NCBI RefSeq assembly: GCF_024505185.1
Contig: NZ_JANIBJ010000015.1
Span: 41,644-105,643 of the forward strand
DNA: 64,000 bases
Origin: Methylomonas subterranea
Lineage (GTDB): Bacteria > Pseudomonadota > Gammaproteobacteria > Methylococcales > Methylomonadaceae
Direction: 5' to 3'
Position 1 is the first letter of the stretch. Each line of letters opens with the position of its first letter. The notes under the pieces were generated by a model. The model did no database searches and had not been told where the DNA came from. It was given only the letters and a program-made list of their open reading frames with translations. Both the position numbers and the translations under genes were made by a program. Below are positions 28,556-37,582 of this stretch, one piece after another.

Positions 28556-29500
28556 GTGTCGGATACTAGAGTGAAAACTATTCCTTCATATTTGGATGTA
28601 AATAATTTAGCAGAAGACTATTCATTTTTTATAGCTTCTCTTGGATTTGAGCGGAGAGCTAGATACATTGCAGAAACTCTTCGCCCAAAAGCAACGCATC
28701 ATATCGCTTGGAATTTTAAAGATCGACAAACCTATAGTTATCTTGAAAATAAACACTGGTTTTCCTCGAATGAGTATTCGATCATAGACACCGATGAAAG
28801 TGATTGCATTCCTGAAGAATTGAAAGCGATACTGGAAAATGCATCAAACCATTCAAACGTTATTGGGTGCATAGACATTTCCAGCATGACGCGAAAAAGA
28901 ATGGCCGCAATTGTAGAATTGCTTTGCGATGGTTGTATCAAAAGTGGATCGTCGATCGATTTCTTATATTCCTTAGGGGCATATTCACCACCGTCGACAG
29001 AAATAGCACCCAATACACATTTTGGCCCCATTTCCCCTTTTTTTGCGGGTTGGACAACAAATCCTAACAAGCCCCCAATTGCTATCGTTGGATTAGGCTA
29101 TGAAGAGAGCAAGGCATTGGGTGCAACTGAATATATACAAGCAGATGAAGCTTGGGCTTTCATACCAGAATCTCCGATAGAAGCTTATTTGCCAGCTGTG
29201 TTGGAAGCTAATGCCACTTTCCTAAGCTTTTTGTCAACTAGACAAAAAATAAACTATAGACCTGACGACCCTGTTGGTTGCTACAGTTTATTAGAGTCAC
29301 TTTTGTATGGAGTTGCACCATTTGGTCGCCCAATTATTTTGCCATTTGGTCCAAAGATTTTCACTTTAATGGCTCTGCTAGCCTGCACAAAATATAGTGA
29401 AGCTTCGGTTTGGCGTGTTAGCGCACAAGAGAACGAAATACCAGCTGATCGCTTGCCAAGCGATTACATAATTGGTGTGCGGGTTACTTTTCATAACTGA
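28556..29500 (+). CDS. Unknown protein, possible CARF-like Rossmann fold, last gene of the island operon
   Basis: 314 residues, start GTG two bases after the ATPase stop. The N-terminal half has a pattern seen in CARF-type Rossmann folds: a strand followed by GFERRARYIAETL (FFIASLG at about residues 24-30), then after a spacer a strand followed by DISSMTRKRMAAI (about 107-119), which stands where CARF domains have their DITGGTK-like motif. This assignment is inference. The C-terminal half (150-314) is unrecognised. It always appears here as the partner of ATPase, phosphoesterase and methyltransferase. Confidence 0.7.
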   Translation: MSDTRVKTIPSYLDVNNLAEDYSFFIASLGFERRARYIAETLRPKATHHIAWNFKDRQTYSYLENKHWFSSNEYSIIDTDESDCIPEELKAILENASNHSNVIGCIDISSMTRKRMAAIVELLCDGCIKSGSSIDFLYSLGAYSPPSTEIAPNTHFGPISPFFAGWTTNPNKPPIAIVGLGYEESKALGATEYIQADEAWAFIPESPIEAYLPAVLEANATFLSFLSTRQKINYRPDDPVGCYSLLESLLYGVAPFGRPIILPFGPKIFTLMALLACTKYSEASVWRVSAQENEIPADRLPSDYIIGVRVTFHN

Positions 29501-29772
29501 ATTTTGTCCAGATAGATTCTGCGTGGCAGGGTGCGATAATCTGGGCGTATCGCATCAATTGCGATTGGCGCAATTCGCGACTCGCCACAATCGGCGTCTG
29601 CTTGTGGCTGGACATTTGCCATTGGCACTTTTGTTTCGTCTGGCAGCTTTTGGCCGGAGCTTGCCCGTCACGGTAGTGATTAAGCAAAAATCAGTATCAA
29701 AATGTCGGATTTGATCTCGATTTTTACAGTTTATTGGATAGTCTGAACGACGCTTAAAGGCTGCTATTACTA

Positions 29773-30183
29773 TCATTGCGCAGAATTACCCGCGCCTGTC
29801 AGCACAGCATCACACTCGTCGCAACCAAACAATTCGGCCTTTCCTTCCGGAGAAACGACGCGAGCGGTTCCTCCCGCCCGAATCTCCCATTGCCATATGC
29901 CCCTATTTGAACGAGCCGCACCTCGCACCCAACAAGGCAGGTGGTCGAAACGCTCATACAGTTGCCGCGCGTCCATTAATTTCGCGCGCGAAAAAAACCA
30001 CTCGGCCTGTTCCGAGGTCAGATTGAAGTCTCTGCAGAATTCGCCGCCCTCTTCATGGCCACTGGATAAGGTTTGAAAATTGGCTAAGTGGATCGAATCG
30101 GGATAGGCCAACTGTTCGCCACATCCGGTGACGCCCATGCATGCAACGGCAACCAAGTATGTTGGCAAGCGGCGTGGACTCAT
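29773..30183 (-). CDS. Small lipoprotein coupled to an amidase gene; possible immunity protein
   Basis: 136 residues from the ATG at 30183, which overlaps the amidase TGA (ATGA). The signal peptide ends in the lipobox-like VTGC (Cys at about residue 21). Later Cys residues (FCRDFN, PCWVRG, GCDEC) suggest disulphides in the periplasm. The charge is acidic. A periplasmic lipoprotein translated with a peptidoglycan amidase fits an immunity protein of an effector pair. That role is inferred from context only. No family known to me. Confidence 0.6.
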   Translation of the reverse strand: MSPRRLPTYLVAVACMGVTGCGEQLAYPDSIHLANFQTLSSGHEEGGEFCRDFNLTSEQAEWFFSRAKLMDARQLYERFDHLPCWVRGAARSNRGIWQWEIRAGGTARVVSPEGKAELFGCDECDAVLTGAGNSAQ

Positions 30184-30805
30184 GGTTTCTTCCATTGCGC
30201 GCTACTGCCTTCGCTCGGCTGCTTATAGCCAATGATACCGTGGGCATACACGTCGTCATCCCCAATCGAAAGCTTGGCTTCCAACACTTCCACCAGCCAA
30301 CTCAGTGAATTGTTCTGTTCCTTATTGACGTTGTCATAGGCTTGCGCCTTTGCATCGAACGCACCAACGATTTCAATGCCTATCGAATCCTCATTGGTGG
30401 GATACCGCTCGGGATAACTTTTACCTGCCTCCCGTTGGCTTACGTTGCAAATCGGGCACTGTATGACTCCCCCTTTTTAAACAGCAGCGCATTCAGTTCT
30501 TTTAACTCATCAGCCGTGCAAGACTTCATTTCCTGGCAACGGGAACGAATATTACCGACATGCCAACATTTTTGATCTATCCGCGCCGTTTGATAGATAG
30601 TGCCATCCTTGTCGATCAGAAAATGCGCACCGTTGTTACCTGAGTCGTAACTGCTGAAAGACGAACCCGCCGTAGCCGCCCCAGTCTGATGTACGACGAT
30701 CGCATGCACTACGCTCAGCGCGCCTTTTTCAATCGCGCTGTTTACTTTGTCGGTAACATTCTTGTGCACCAACTTACCCCCAGACCAAATCACTTCTTCA
30801 GCCAC
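30180..30805 (-). pseudogene. N-acetylmuramoyl-L-alanine amidase (Amidase_2), frameshifted
   Basis: The GTG start at 30805 has a GGAGG site 7 bases upstream. The first 120 residues carry the zinc amidase motifs IVVHQTG and GAHFLIDKDGTIYQTA with CWHVGN. The frame hits a stop at 30440, but the next frame continues the family sequence without a gap (SYPERYPTNEDSIGIEIVG, then VYAHGIIG) and ends at 30180. A single missing A in the TTTGCAACG stretch near 30450 explains this. The protein has no signal peptide, as expected for an exported effector. Either a sequencing error or a recent inactivation. Confidence 0.7.
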
Positions 30806-31167
30806 TGTTAACCTCCATCCGACTCATGTTTCCACAATGACAAAGTGGTTATTAAACTCGATACCAGTCCGTTTGACTAGTAAACAAACCGGTGAAATCG
30901 CGCCTTTACCCCAGGGAATAATGGCTTGCCAAGAGCACTCTTGCTTATGCGCGGAAAAAACCCGTTTGAGGCAAAAAATACCTTTGGCATACAAAAGACT
31001 CCGTTTTGCATAAACCGTCGCCAGCGGATAAAACTTATGATAGCCGCCGGTTATCAAGAAAGATCTGCCTTTCCAGCCCATTGATTTAACTCGGCACGCT
31101 GTACGAATCGGATTCGATCGCTGCTTTTCATAACAAAAACAAAATCCATACCTATCGAGGAATGTTT
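30806..31167. other. Gap between the amidase gene and the amidohydrolase gene
   Basis: No supported gene. One 85-residue open frame on the minus strand (30824-31081) has no family signature, and its position suggests leader sequence for the amidase transcript. The region should hold two divergent promoters; I cannot place them with confidence. Confidence 0.4.
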
Positions 31168-32454
31168 ATGCGACGTAGTAACGCAATGTTCAACTTAAAA
31201 ACCCTGGCCGTTGCCGTGCTGGCATGCACTGGCTCCACTTACGACGTGGCGGCCGCGCCGCCGGCCTCCTGCAAATTGATAACGGCCGACAGGGTATTTG
31301 ACGGCAACGACGTCCAATTCAATAAAAGCGTATTAGTGGTCGGTGACAAGGTGCGGGCGGTCGGCGACTTTGCGGCGCTGCGCTCGCGGTGCGCCACCCG
31401 CTATAACCTAGGCGATGCCACCATCATGCCCGGTTTTATTGAATCCCACGCCCATGTCACTTTTCAAAATGTCGGCAAGGACAAGGTGCTCGAGCATGGC
31501 ATCACCACGGTACAGGATACCGGCGGGCCCTTGCTGCCGCCGCAAGGCGGCAACGGCACGCTGCGCCTGCTGAGTACCGGCCCGATTCTGCAAGCCCAGG
31601 GCGGTTATCCGCTGAATGTTTTTTCCCCCGATGATACGGTCGGCGGCCTGGACAAAGTGGGTCTGGCCATAGCACCCGGCGCCACGGAAAGCGAAGTCAG
31701 AGCCATTGTCCGGCAGCTGATTGCCAACGGCGCCTCCGCGATCAAAATTGCCTTGGAATCGGGCGGCGAAGCCGGCGCACCCTGGATGATGCCGCACGGT
31801 CACGGCGAAGTGCCGGCCGCGCCGTGGAATCTGCTATCGCAAAACCAAGTCAACTGGATAGTCAGCGAAACCCATATCCATGGCAAAAAAGTGCTCGCGC
31901 ATGTGGGCGAAAGCGTCGGTTTTCAAATGGCTAAAAATGCCAATGTGGATGTCATGGCGCACATACCCTGCGCGGCGATTGACCACGAGTTGCTGCACGA
32001 AGCCGTGCGTGACGGCATGAAATTCATCACCACCATAGACACGCTGGCGTCTTGCGGCGAAGGTCTTTACGCAAATGCCCACGTACCCGGACATGTGTAT
32101 CAGGAGCATGCCGCCGACGGCCTGGAGTTTCCCTACATTTATGGCTCTGAAATCGCCCACGATAATGTACCGTGGGGCATTAACGGCGAGGAATTACACC
32201 TGATGCTGCATCTGGGCAGCGGCGATGCCGTCGATTTCAGCGACGTGCTGAATGTACTGAGAGCAGCCACCTCGGCGGCGGCCGCGAATCTCGCCACGGG
32301 CATACCGGGGCTTGGCAGCTTGACGCCCAACGCGCCGGCCGATCTGATCGCCATGAAGGGCAATGCGCTGGCACGCTTCAAGATTATCGAATACCCCGAT
32401 CTGGTCATGTCCGGCGGCAAGCTGGTGGTGAATAAATTCTCGCCCACGCGCTAA
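31168..32454 (+). CDS. Secreted amidohydrolase (imidazolonepropionase-like superfamily)
   Basis: 428 residues from the second ATG (31168), which is 7 bases from a GAGG site. A signal peptide (ending VAAA) is followed by the amidohydrolase beta-sandwich, ATIMPGFIESHAHVTF with the first two metal His, ASAIKIALESGG with the bridging Lys, HIHGKKVLAHVGE and a C-terminal NAPADLIAMKGNALA. This layout is shared by prolidase- and imidazolonase-like enzymes. The substrate cannot be read from sequence. The usual Asp of the fifth ligand may be moved, so activity needs test. Confidence 0.85.
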   Translation: MRRSNAMFNLKTLAVAVLACTGSTYDVAAAPPASCKLITADRVFDGNDVQFNKSVLVVGDKVRAVGDFAALRSRCATRYNLGDATIMPGFIESHAHVTFQNVGKDKVLEHGITTVQDTGGPLLPPQGGNGTLRLLSTGPILQAQGGYPLNVFSPDDTVGGLDKVGLAIAPGATESEVRAIVRQLIANGASAIKIALESGGEAGAPWMMPHGHGEVPAAPWNLLSQNQVNWIVSETHIHGKKVLAHVGESVGFQMAKNANVDVMAHIPCAAIDHELLHEAVRDGMKFITTIDTLASCGEGLYANAHVPGHVYQEHAADGLEFPYIYGSEIAHDNVPWGINGEELHLMLHLGSGDAVDFSDVLNVLRAATSAAAANLATGIPGLGSLTPNAPADLIAMKGNALARFKIIEYPDLVMSGGKLVVNKFSPTR

Positions 32455-32573
32455 CCTTGGCCCTAAATAGTTTGGACGCGGGGCGGCAGACGGCACGCAA
32501 CGCCGTAGCGTTTGCCGCCCTTTGCTCCCCGACGCCAACCAACCCTTTTTGCCCGCGCCGACGCGCCAATGCC

Positions 32574-33182
32574 ATGAAAATAATACACCTGCCCTTACTG
32601 TTGCTTGGGTTGTCGATGTTCAACATCGATGCCAGCCATGCCGCCGTGTTGAGCTTCGATGATGTCACGGACGAAGCGGAAACCGCCATAGCCGACGGTT
32701 ACGCCGGCTTGAATTGGTCGAACTTTTGGGTGCAGAACCCGGAATTGAGCCAGGTGGCGGATTTCGACTCCGGCTTTTACAACGGCGTGGTCTCCGGGGC
32801 TTACAGCGCGTTTAACGGCGCCGGAGCCGGCGCCGCGATAGCGTCCGCCACGCCCTTCGATTTTGCAAGCGCCTACTTTGCCAGCGCGTCGCGCTGGGGA
32901 TTGGAAATCACCCTGACCGGTTTCAGAAACGGCGTGCAACAGGGCGGGTCGCAACTGATCGTCGTCAACACCGATGCCGCCCGGTTTTTCAGCTTCGACT
33001 TTTCCGGCATCGACAGTCTGCAATTTGTCGCCGACGGCGGCGAGGAATATCTCGGCTCCAGTTACCATTTCACCATGGACAATGCCGCGATCAATACCAG
33101 CGCGGTGCCGCTACCGGCGACGGCATCGCTGTTCGGTTCGTTCCTGGCCGGTTTTATCGCCGCGAGACGGCGGAAAGGCTGA
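32574..33182 (+). CDS. VPLPA-CTERM sorted exported protein
   Basis: 202 residues from the ATG at 32574 (the frame opens at 32457 without a signal). An N-terminal signal peptide (ending SHAA) is followed by a beta-rich low-Cys region. The C-terminal end has the sorting signal VPLPA, a hydrophobic helix, and ARRRK. Such tails are processed by an exosortase and are linked to exopolysaccharide production. No exosortase is present in this window. Placed 120 bases after the amidohydrolase and possibly co-transcribed. Confidence 0.85.
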   Translation: MKIIHLPLLLLGLSMFNIDASHAAVLSFDDVTDEAETAIADGYAGLNWSNFWVQNPELSQVADFDSGFYNGVVSGAYSAFNGAGAGAAIASATPFDFASAYFASASRWGLEITLTGFRNGVQQGGSQLIVVNTDAARFFSFDFSGIDSLQFVADGGEEYLGSSYHFTMDNAAINTSAVPLPATASLFGSFLAGFIAARRRKG

Positions 33183-33452
33183 CCGGATTCTCGCGCCGAG
33201 CCAAACACGGCAACCAAGACAGTCGCTTGACTGGACCTGCCCGGCTGGCGGTTAAACGCTTACCCGCATTTAACCGCCCGCGCGCAGGAGCGCATCGCTA
33301 AATCAGCAGCAATCCTCCCGACAACTCGCACCGACCCGCCGAGCGCCGTTTAGCCCGACTCATCCAGCAAGCGCCAATCGATGCTCCCGGCGGGTCGCGG
33401 CGAGAAATTAATGCTACATTAATCGCCATCATTGACCCCGCCAAGCACCCGC

Positions 33453-34925
33453 ATGAGTTCTTCCGATGTTTCCAGAGCCTTGGCCCAACCGGTGCGTTAC
33501 CGGGTTTTGGCGCGTTATCTGGCCAGCATCGGCCTGGTGGTGGCCGCGTTGCGGCTGCCGCCGATTGTGCTGTCCTGGGCCTGCGGCGATTGGCATTTCA
33601 TGCTTGGGCAAATTCTGGTTTCGGCGGGATTGCTACTGATTTGCCTGCCGGTGACGCGCATTTGGGTACCGGAGGGCATACGCGACAATGAAGTGATGGT
33701 GATCACCAGCCTGTCCTTTGCCTTGACTGCCCTGCTGGAAGCGCTGCCATTTATCGGCGAGGGCTTGAGCGGTATCGACGCCCTCTTCGAAACGGTGTCC
33801 GGAGTTACCACCACCGGCTTGAGCACCCTGACGGGTCTGCAACACTATTCCGCCGCGCTGTTATTCAGCCGGGCCTGGATGCAGTGGTACGGCGGCCTGG
33901 GCGTGGTGGCATTTTCCATTGCCTTGTTGTTTCTGGACAGGGGCATGGCGGCGCGCCGGCTAGCCATGGGCGACATCACCGACAGCCGGGACATATTGGG
34001 TAATGCCCGCGGCCATGTGTTGAAATTATTGCTTATCTACGGCAGCTTGACCATCGTCTCGATTGCCGCCTTGTGGCTGGCCGGACTCGGCCCGTTAAGC
34101 GCCGTCACCCATGCCTTGAGCGGCATATCCACCGGCGGCTTTTCCATTTACGACAACAGTTTGGCCGCTATCGACGGCGGCTGGACCCGGGTTTTGGTGT
34201 GCATTATCGGCATGTTGGGCGCCGTATCGCTACCCTTGTACTATCATCTGAGCAAACGCGGGATCAAGGAATTGGTGACGGATTCCGAAGCGCTGGCGCT
34301 GCCTCTGATTGCCGCGTGCGTGATCGGCGTGCTGTTTCTGTGCCTGGATAGCGGGACGGGCGACGTCATTACCCGTCTGAATCAAGCAACGGTGATGGGG
34401 ATTTCGGCCCAAACCACCACCGGCTTCGCCAATGTCGACGTCAGCGGCTTGAGCGCCGGCGCCAAGCTGACCTTGATTACCGCAATGACCATGGGCGGTT
34501 CGCTGGGCTCCACCGCCGGCGGCATCAAAATTCTGCGTTTTTTGATCGTCTTGCGCCTGATACAGCTGTTCATCGTCCGCACGGCCCTGCCGACGCACGC
34601 GGTATTGGAACGCCGCCTGAGGGGCGGCAGACTGGACGCGGAAGAAGTCGAACGGGTACTCATACTGATCATGATATTCATCGGTACGGTACTGCTGTCC
34701 TGGTTCGCCTTTTTAGCGATGGGCTACGACCCGCTAAACGCCCTGCTGGAAGTGGTATCGGCCTGTTCGACCACCGGTTTGTCGTCCGGCATCACCCGCA
34801 CCGCGCTGGAACCCTTGCTAAAAGCGGTCTTGATCCTCGACATGCTGTTGGGGCGGGTGGAGTTTTTGGCCATGCTGGTTTTTTTATATCCGCGCACCTG
34901 GATCAAATTAGGGAGTAAATCGTGA
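33453..34925 (+). CDS. trkH: Trk-type potassium uptake membrane subunit
   Basis: 490 residues, around ten membrane helices, with the four P-loop repeats characteristic of TrkH/KtrB: SGVTTTGLS, SGISTGGFS, SAQTTTGFA and SACSTTGLS. The ATG at 33453 is preferred to an upstream TTG at 33432. The gene overlaps the next one (GTGA), which encodes the cytoplasmic regulatory subunit. Confidence 0.92.
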   Translation: MSSSDVSRALAQPVRYRVLARYLASIGLVVAALRLPPIVLSWACGDWHFMLGQILVSAGLLLICLPVTRIWVPEGIRDNEVMVITSLSFALTALLEALPFIGEGLSGIDALFETVSGVTTTGLSTLTGLQHYSAALLFSRAWMQWYGGLGVVAFSIALLFLDRGMAARRLAMGDITDSRDILGNARGHVLKLLLIYGSLTIVSIAALWLAGLGPLSAVTHALSGISTGGFSIYDNSLAAIDGGWTRVLVCIIGMLGAVSLPLYYHLSKRGIKELVTDSEALALPLIAACVIGVLFLCLDSGTGDVITRLNQATVMGISAQTTTGFANVDVSGLSAGAKLTLITAMTMGGSLGSTAGGIKILRFLIVLRLIQLFIVRTALPTHAVLERRLRGGRLDAEEVERVLILIMIFIGTVLLSWFAFLAMGYDPLNALLEVVSACSTTGLSSGITRTALEPLLKAVLILDMLLGRVEFLAMLVFLYPRTWIKLGSKS

Positions 34926-35581
34926 AAATAGTCTTTATCGGCGCCTCTTCGCTGGCCATCGCCACCGCGCAACAATTATTGCGGGCGGACCACGAAGTCA
35001 TCATCATCGAAAACGACAAAACCGTCATCGATAGACTGATGCCGGAAATCGACTGCGTGTTTCTGCACGGCAACGGCAGCAAGCCGGCGATTTTGAAGGA
35101 AACAGACCCCGAATCCATAGCCGTGCTGTTTTGCCTGACCAAGAGCGACGAAGCCAACATCATCGCCAGCCTGGTGGCGCGTTCGCTGGGCGTGAAACGG
35201 GTGATTACCCGGATCGAAGATCCCGAATTCGAGCATATTTGCGTCGGCCTGGGCCTGACCGACACGATAGTTCCCACGCTGACCAATGCCCGTTATCTGG
35301 CCAATATCGCCGCCGGGCATAACATCCTGGAGTTGTCCGCCATTTTTCGCGGCAATATCAAACTGTTTAACTTTATCGCCAGCGCAAGCGAAGCTGGCCC
35401 GGTGAACGAACTGGACCTACCCAAGCATACCCGGGTCATCTTCGCTTATCGAAACGATCAGTTTCTACCGCTGGACAGCGACAGCAAAATCGAACCCGCC
35501 GACGAATTGGTTCTGGTCTCCACCGCCGACGATTATGAGAAACTGCAAGGCAAATGGGGTAACGGCAAAGCTCAAAATTAA
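34922..35581 (+). CDS. trkA: TrkA/KtrA-type potassium uptake regulatory subunit
   Basis: 219 residues with one RCK unit (Rossmann RCK_N, then RCK_C), where E. coli TrkA has two in 458 residues. This is the KtrA-like arrangement. It starts KIVFIGASSLAIA, so the usual GxGxxG nucleotide motif has Ser in place of the second Gly. The acid after strand two (IIIEND) is in place. The GTG start overlaps the trkH stop. It gates the channel in response to nucleotide. Confidence 0.88.
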   Translation: MKIVFIGASSLAIATAQQLLRADHEVIIIENDKTVIDRLMPEIDCVFLHGNGSKPAILKETDPESIAVLFCLTKSDEANIIASLVARSLGVKRVITRIEDPEFEHICVGLGLTDTIVPTLTNARYLANIAAGHNILELSAIFRGNIKLFNFIASASEAGPVNELDLPKHTRVIFAYRNDQFLPLDSDSKIEPADELVLVSTADDYEKLQGKWGNGKAQN

Positions 35582-35707
35582 AGCCAAGCAAATGCCGCCG
35601 GACAAGCCGCGTAAAAAGTGAACAATCCCTTCCTCGCGTCGTGACTTTGTCCCGATGCCATAAGCAACAAGCCGCCGATAATGCTGTTTTTTGTAAGCGG
35701 AAACGAT

Positions 35708-36235
35708 ATGCGAAATCTCATTCTATCCATGCTGGTGTTTTGTTCGAGCCTGTCTGCGCATGCCCATGGGCCCACGCCGCAAAAAGCCAAGGAATCCATC
35801 GTCATCAACGCCCCCGTGGCTAAAGTCTGGGGAATTGCCAAACAGTTCGGCGCGATAGCCGATTGGCAGACCGATTTGCGGCACAGCAGCGGCGACGGCC
35901 AGTTGCAATCGGGCGGCCAACGCACCCTAACCTTTCAGAACGGCCAGAGCCTGGTGGAGGAACTGGACTATTTCAACGAGCAGGAACACGAATACAGTTA
36001 CCGGCTGAAAACCGAAAATCCCCAGGCATTCCCGACCAGTTCGCACACGGTAGAACTGAAAGTCAGCGCGGGCGATACGCCGGACAGCAGCGTGGTGACC
36101 TTAAAAAGCCGCTTTTATCGCGGCGACACCGGCAACACCCCGCCCGCCGAGTTAAACGATGAAGCCGCGGTCAAGGCCATGAACCAATTCTTCACCCATG
36201 CGCTGAACGGCTTAAAAAGCAAAGCCGAACATTAA
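35708..36235 (+). CDS. mxaD: MxaD-like periplasmic SRPBCC protein
   Basis: 175 residues from the ATG at 35708. It has a signal peptide ending SAHAHG and a START/SRPBCC fold with VINAPVAKVWGIAKQFGAIADW, the pattern of MxaD. In methylotrophs, MxaD assists electron transfer between methanol dehydrogenase and cytochrome cL. It is on the same strand as the mxa cluster but is 2.2 kb upstream of mxaF, not at the cluster end. The name rests on family pattern and context. Confidence 0.78.
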   Translation: MRNLILSMLVFCSSLSAHAHGPTPQKAKESIVINAPVAKVWGIAKQFGAIADWQTDLRHSSGDGQLQSGGQRTLTFQNGQSLVEELDYFNEQEHEYSYRLKTENPQAFPTSSHTVELKVSAGDTPDSSVVTLKSRFYRGDTGNTPPAELNDEAAVKAMNQFFTHALNGLKSKAEH

Positions 36236-36278
36236 CTTTGTCTCGAGCCGTTGACTATTTGAATTCAGAGGAAGCGAT

Positions 36279-36863
36279 ATGACAACACATCAAGCAACAA
36301 TCATTATCCTGATAACCCTGTTGCAAACGCATGTCGCGGCGTTTGCCGAAGAGCAGGCCTATCAGCCGGCGGAATACCAACCCCAAACCGTCTATGCGGA
36401 AAGCGAGGCAAGCGCTATCCCCTCGGAGGCCGCGCCGAAAAGTATTGCCGAACCGCCGGCCGCGATTCCGGAAGCTGTCTCGGCCACGGCGGACGCGCTC
36501 GAAACAAACAGCTCTACGCCAGAGCCCCCCGCCGACGAGATATCCAAGGCCACGGACAATGCGGAGTTTGCCGGTGCCGAAAACCCACCGCCATCGGATT
36601 CGAACTTGGCTCTATTTCTGATGGCCGCTCTGGTCGGCGCGGCCGCTTGGTTTGGGCGACAAAAAACCTCGCGCCAAAATAGCGCGGACGCCGTTACCGG
36701 AGAAACAGGGGCAACGGCTACCGGCGTGGAAAGATATCTTGCCAGGCAGCAAGCCAACCGAAAAACCGGCGTGGAAAAATATCTGGCGAGACAAACCGAC
36801 AGCATGCCTGCCACCGGCGTTAGCAAATATTTGGCAAAACGGGCGGCGAGCGACCAAAACTAA
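36279..36863 (+). CDS. Membrane protein with three TGVxxYLA repeats at the C terminus
   Basis: 194 residues. Signal peptide (ending AFAE), a Pro/Ala/Glu-rich linker, a hydrophobic helix at about 109-125, then a basic tail carrying TGVERYLA (148-155), TGVEKYLA (163-170) and TGVSKYLA (179-186). The tail should be cytoplasmic. The spaced repeats look like docking motifs. I have no function for it. A GAGG site stands before the start; 43 bases separate it from mxaD, so the two may be one transcript. Confidence 0.7.
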   Translation: MTTHQATIIILITLLQTHVAAFAEEQAYQPAEYQPQTVYAESEASAIPSEAAPKSIAEPPAAIPEAVSATADALETNSSTPEPPADEISKATDNAEFAGAENPPPSDSNLALFLMAALVGAAAWFGRQKTSRQNSADAVTGETGATATGVERYLARQQANRKTGVEKYLARQTDSMPATGVSKYLAKRAASDQN

Positions 36864-36931
36864 AATTGCCCGGCCGGCCTCGCGATTTGCCCGGAAATCG
36901 TCTGGGGCCGGTCTCTCATTCATTCCGTAGT

Positions 36932-37582
36932 TCAGGCATTTTTGACTATGCCGTGCCGGCTGGCCAACAGCGCCAGTTCGGACAGGGTTTTCACGCCCAG
37001 CTTTTCCTTGATCGCGGTACCATGGTTGCCGACGGTTTTATAACTCAGACACAAGTTCTCCGCCGCTTCCCGCGTGCTTACGCCGGTGGCCAGCAAGCAA
37101 AAAATATCGAATTCGCGCGGCGACAGCGATTTGATTTTGGCGGTTTCGTCCTGGTCGACGGCCGAGCTGATCGCCAGTTGCTGGGCCAACTCCGGATCGA
37201 CATAAGTACCGCCCTCGGCAATCGTGCATACGGCGGTGATCAGGGTCTCCGGCGCATTGCTCTTGGTGATGTAGCCCTTGGCCCCGGCCTTGATGGCGCG
37301 AGTAACGTAAACCAATTCGTTATGGATGCTGAACACCAGGATTTTACAATTGGCGTGCCGGCCCAGCAGGCGGCGAATGCTTTCCAGCCCGCCCAGGCCG
37401 GGCATCGACAAATCCATCACCACCACATCCGGCAACTGCCGGGAATAAAGCTGGCAAGCGGTTTCGCCGCGCTCGGCTTCGTAAATTTGACCGATATGCT
37501 CGGATAGCGATAAATAAGCCTTGTAGCCAGCCCTGACGACCGCATGGTCGTCCACCAGTAATACATTGATTTTATCCGGCAC
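36932..37582 (-). CDS. mxaB: LuxR/NarL-type response regulator, MxaB
   Basis: 216 residues. The receiver domain has DDH (residues 11-13), the phospho-acceptor in VVMDLSMPG and the Lys in KGYITKSN. The output domain is a LuxR helix-turn-helix with LSPREFDIFCLLATGVSTREAAE. It starts with GTG at 37582 after a GGGAG site and is read away from mxaF. MxaB in gammaproteobacterial methanotrophs controls mxa and xox gene expression; here its location divergent to mxaF supports the name. No sensor kinase gene is beside it. Confidence 0.85.
   Translation of the reverse strand: MPDKINVLLVDDHAVVRAGYKAYLSLSEHIGQIYEAERGETACQLYSRQLPDVVVMDLSMPGLGGLESIRRLLGRHANCKILVFSIHNELVYVTRAIKAGAKGYITKSNAPETLITAVCTIAEGGTYVDPELAQQLAISSAVDQDETAKIKSLSPREFDIFCLLATGVSTREAAENLCLSYKTVGNHGTAIKEKLGVKTLSELALLASRHGIVKNA

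Noticed and set aside
29501..29772. Small genes in the gap after the island operon
   Set aside because: Short frames on both strands have no pattern or ribosome site; the sequence looks like intergenic repeat.
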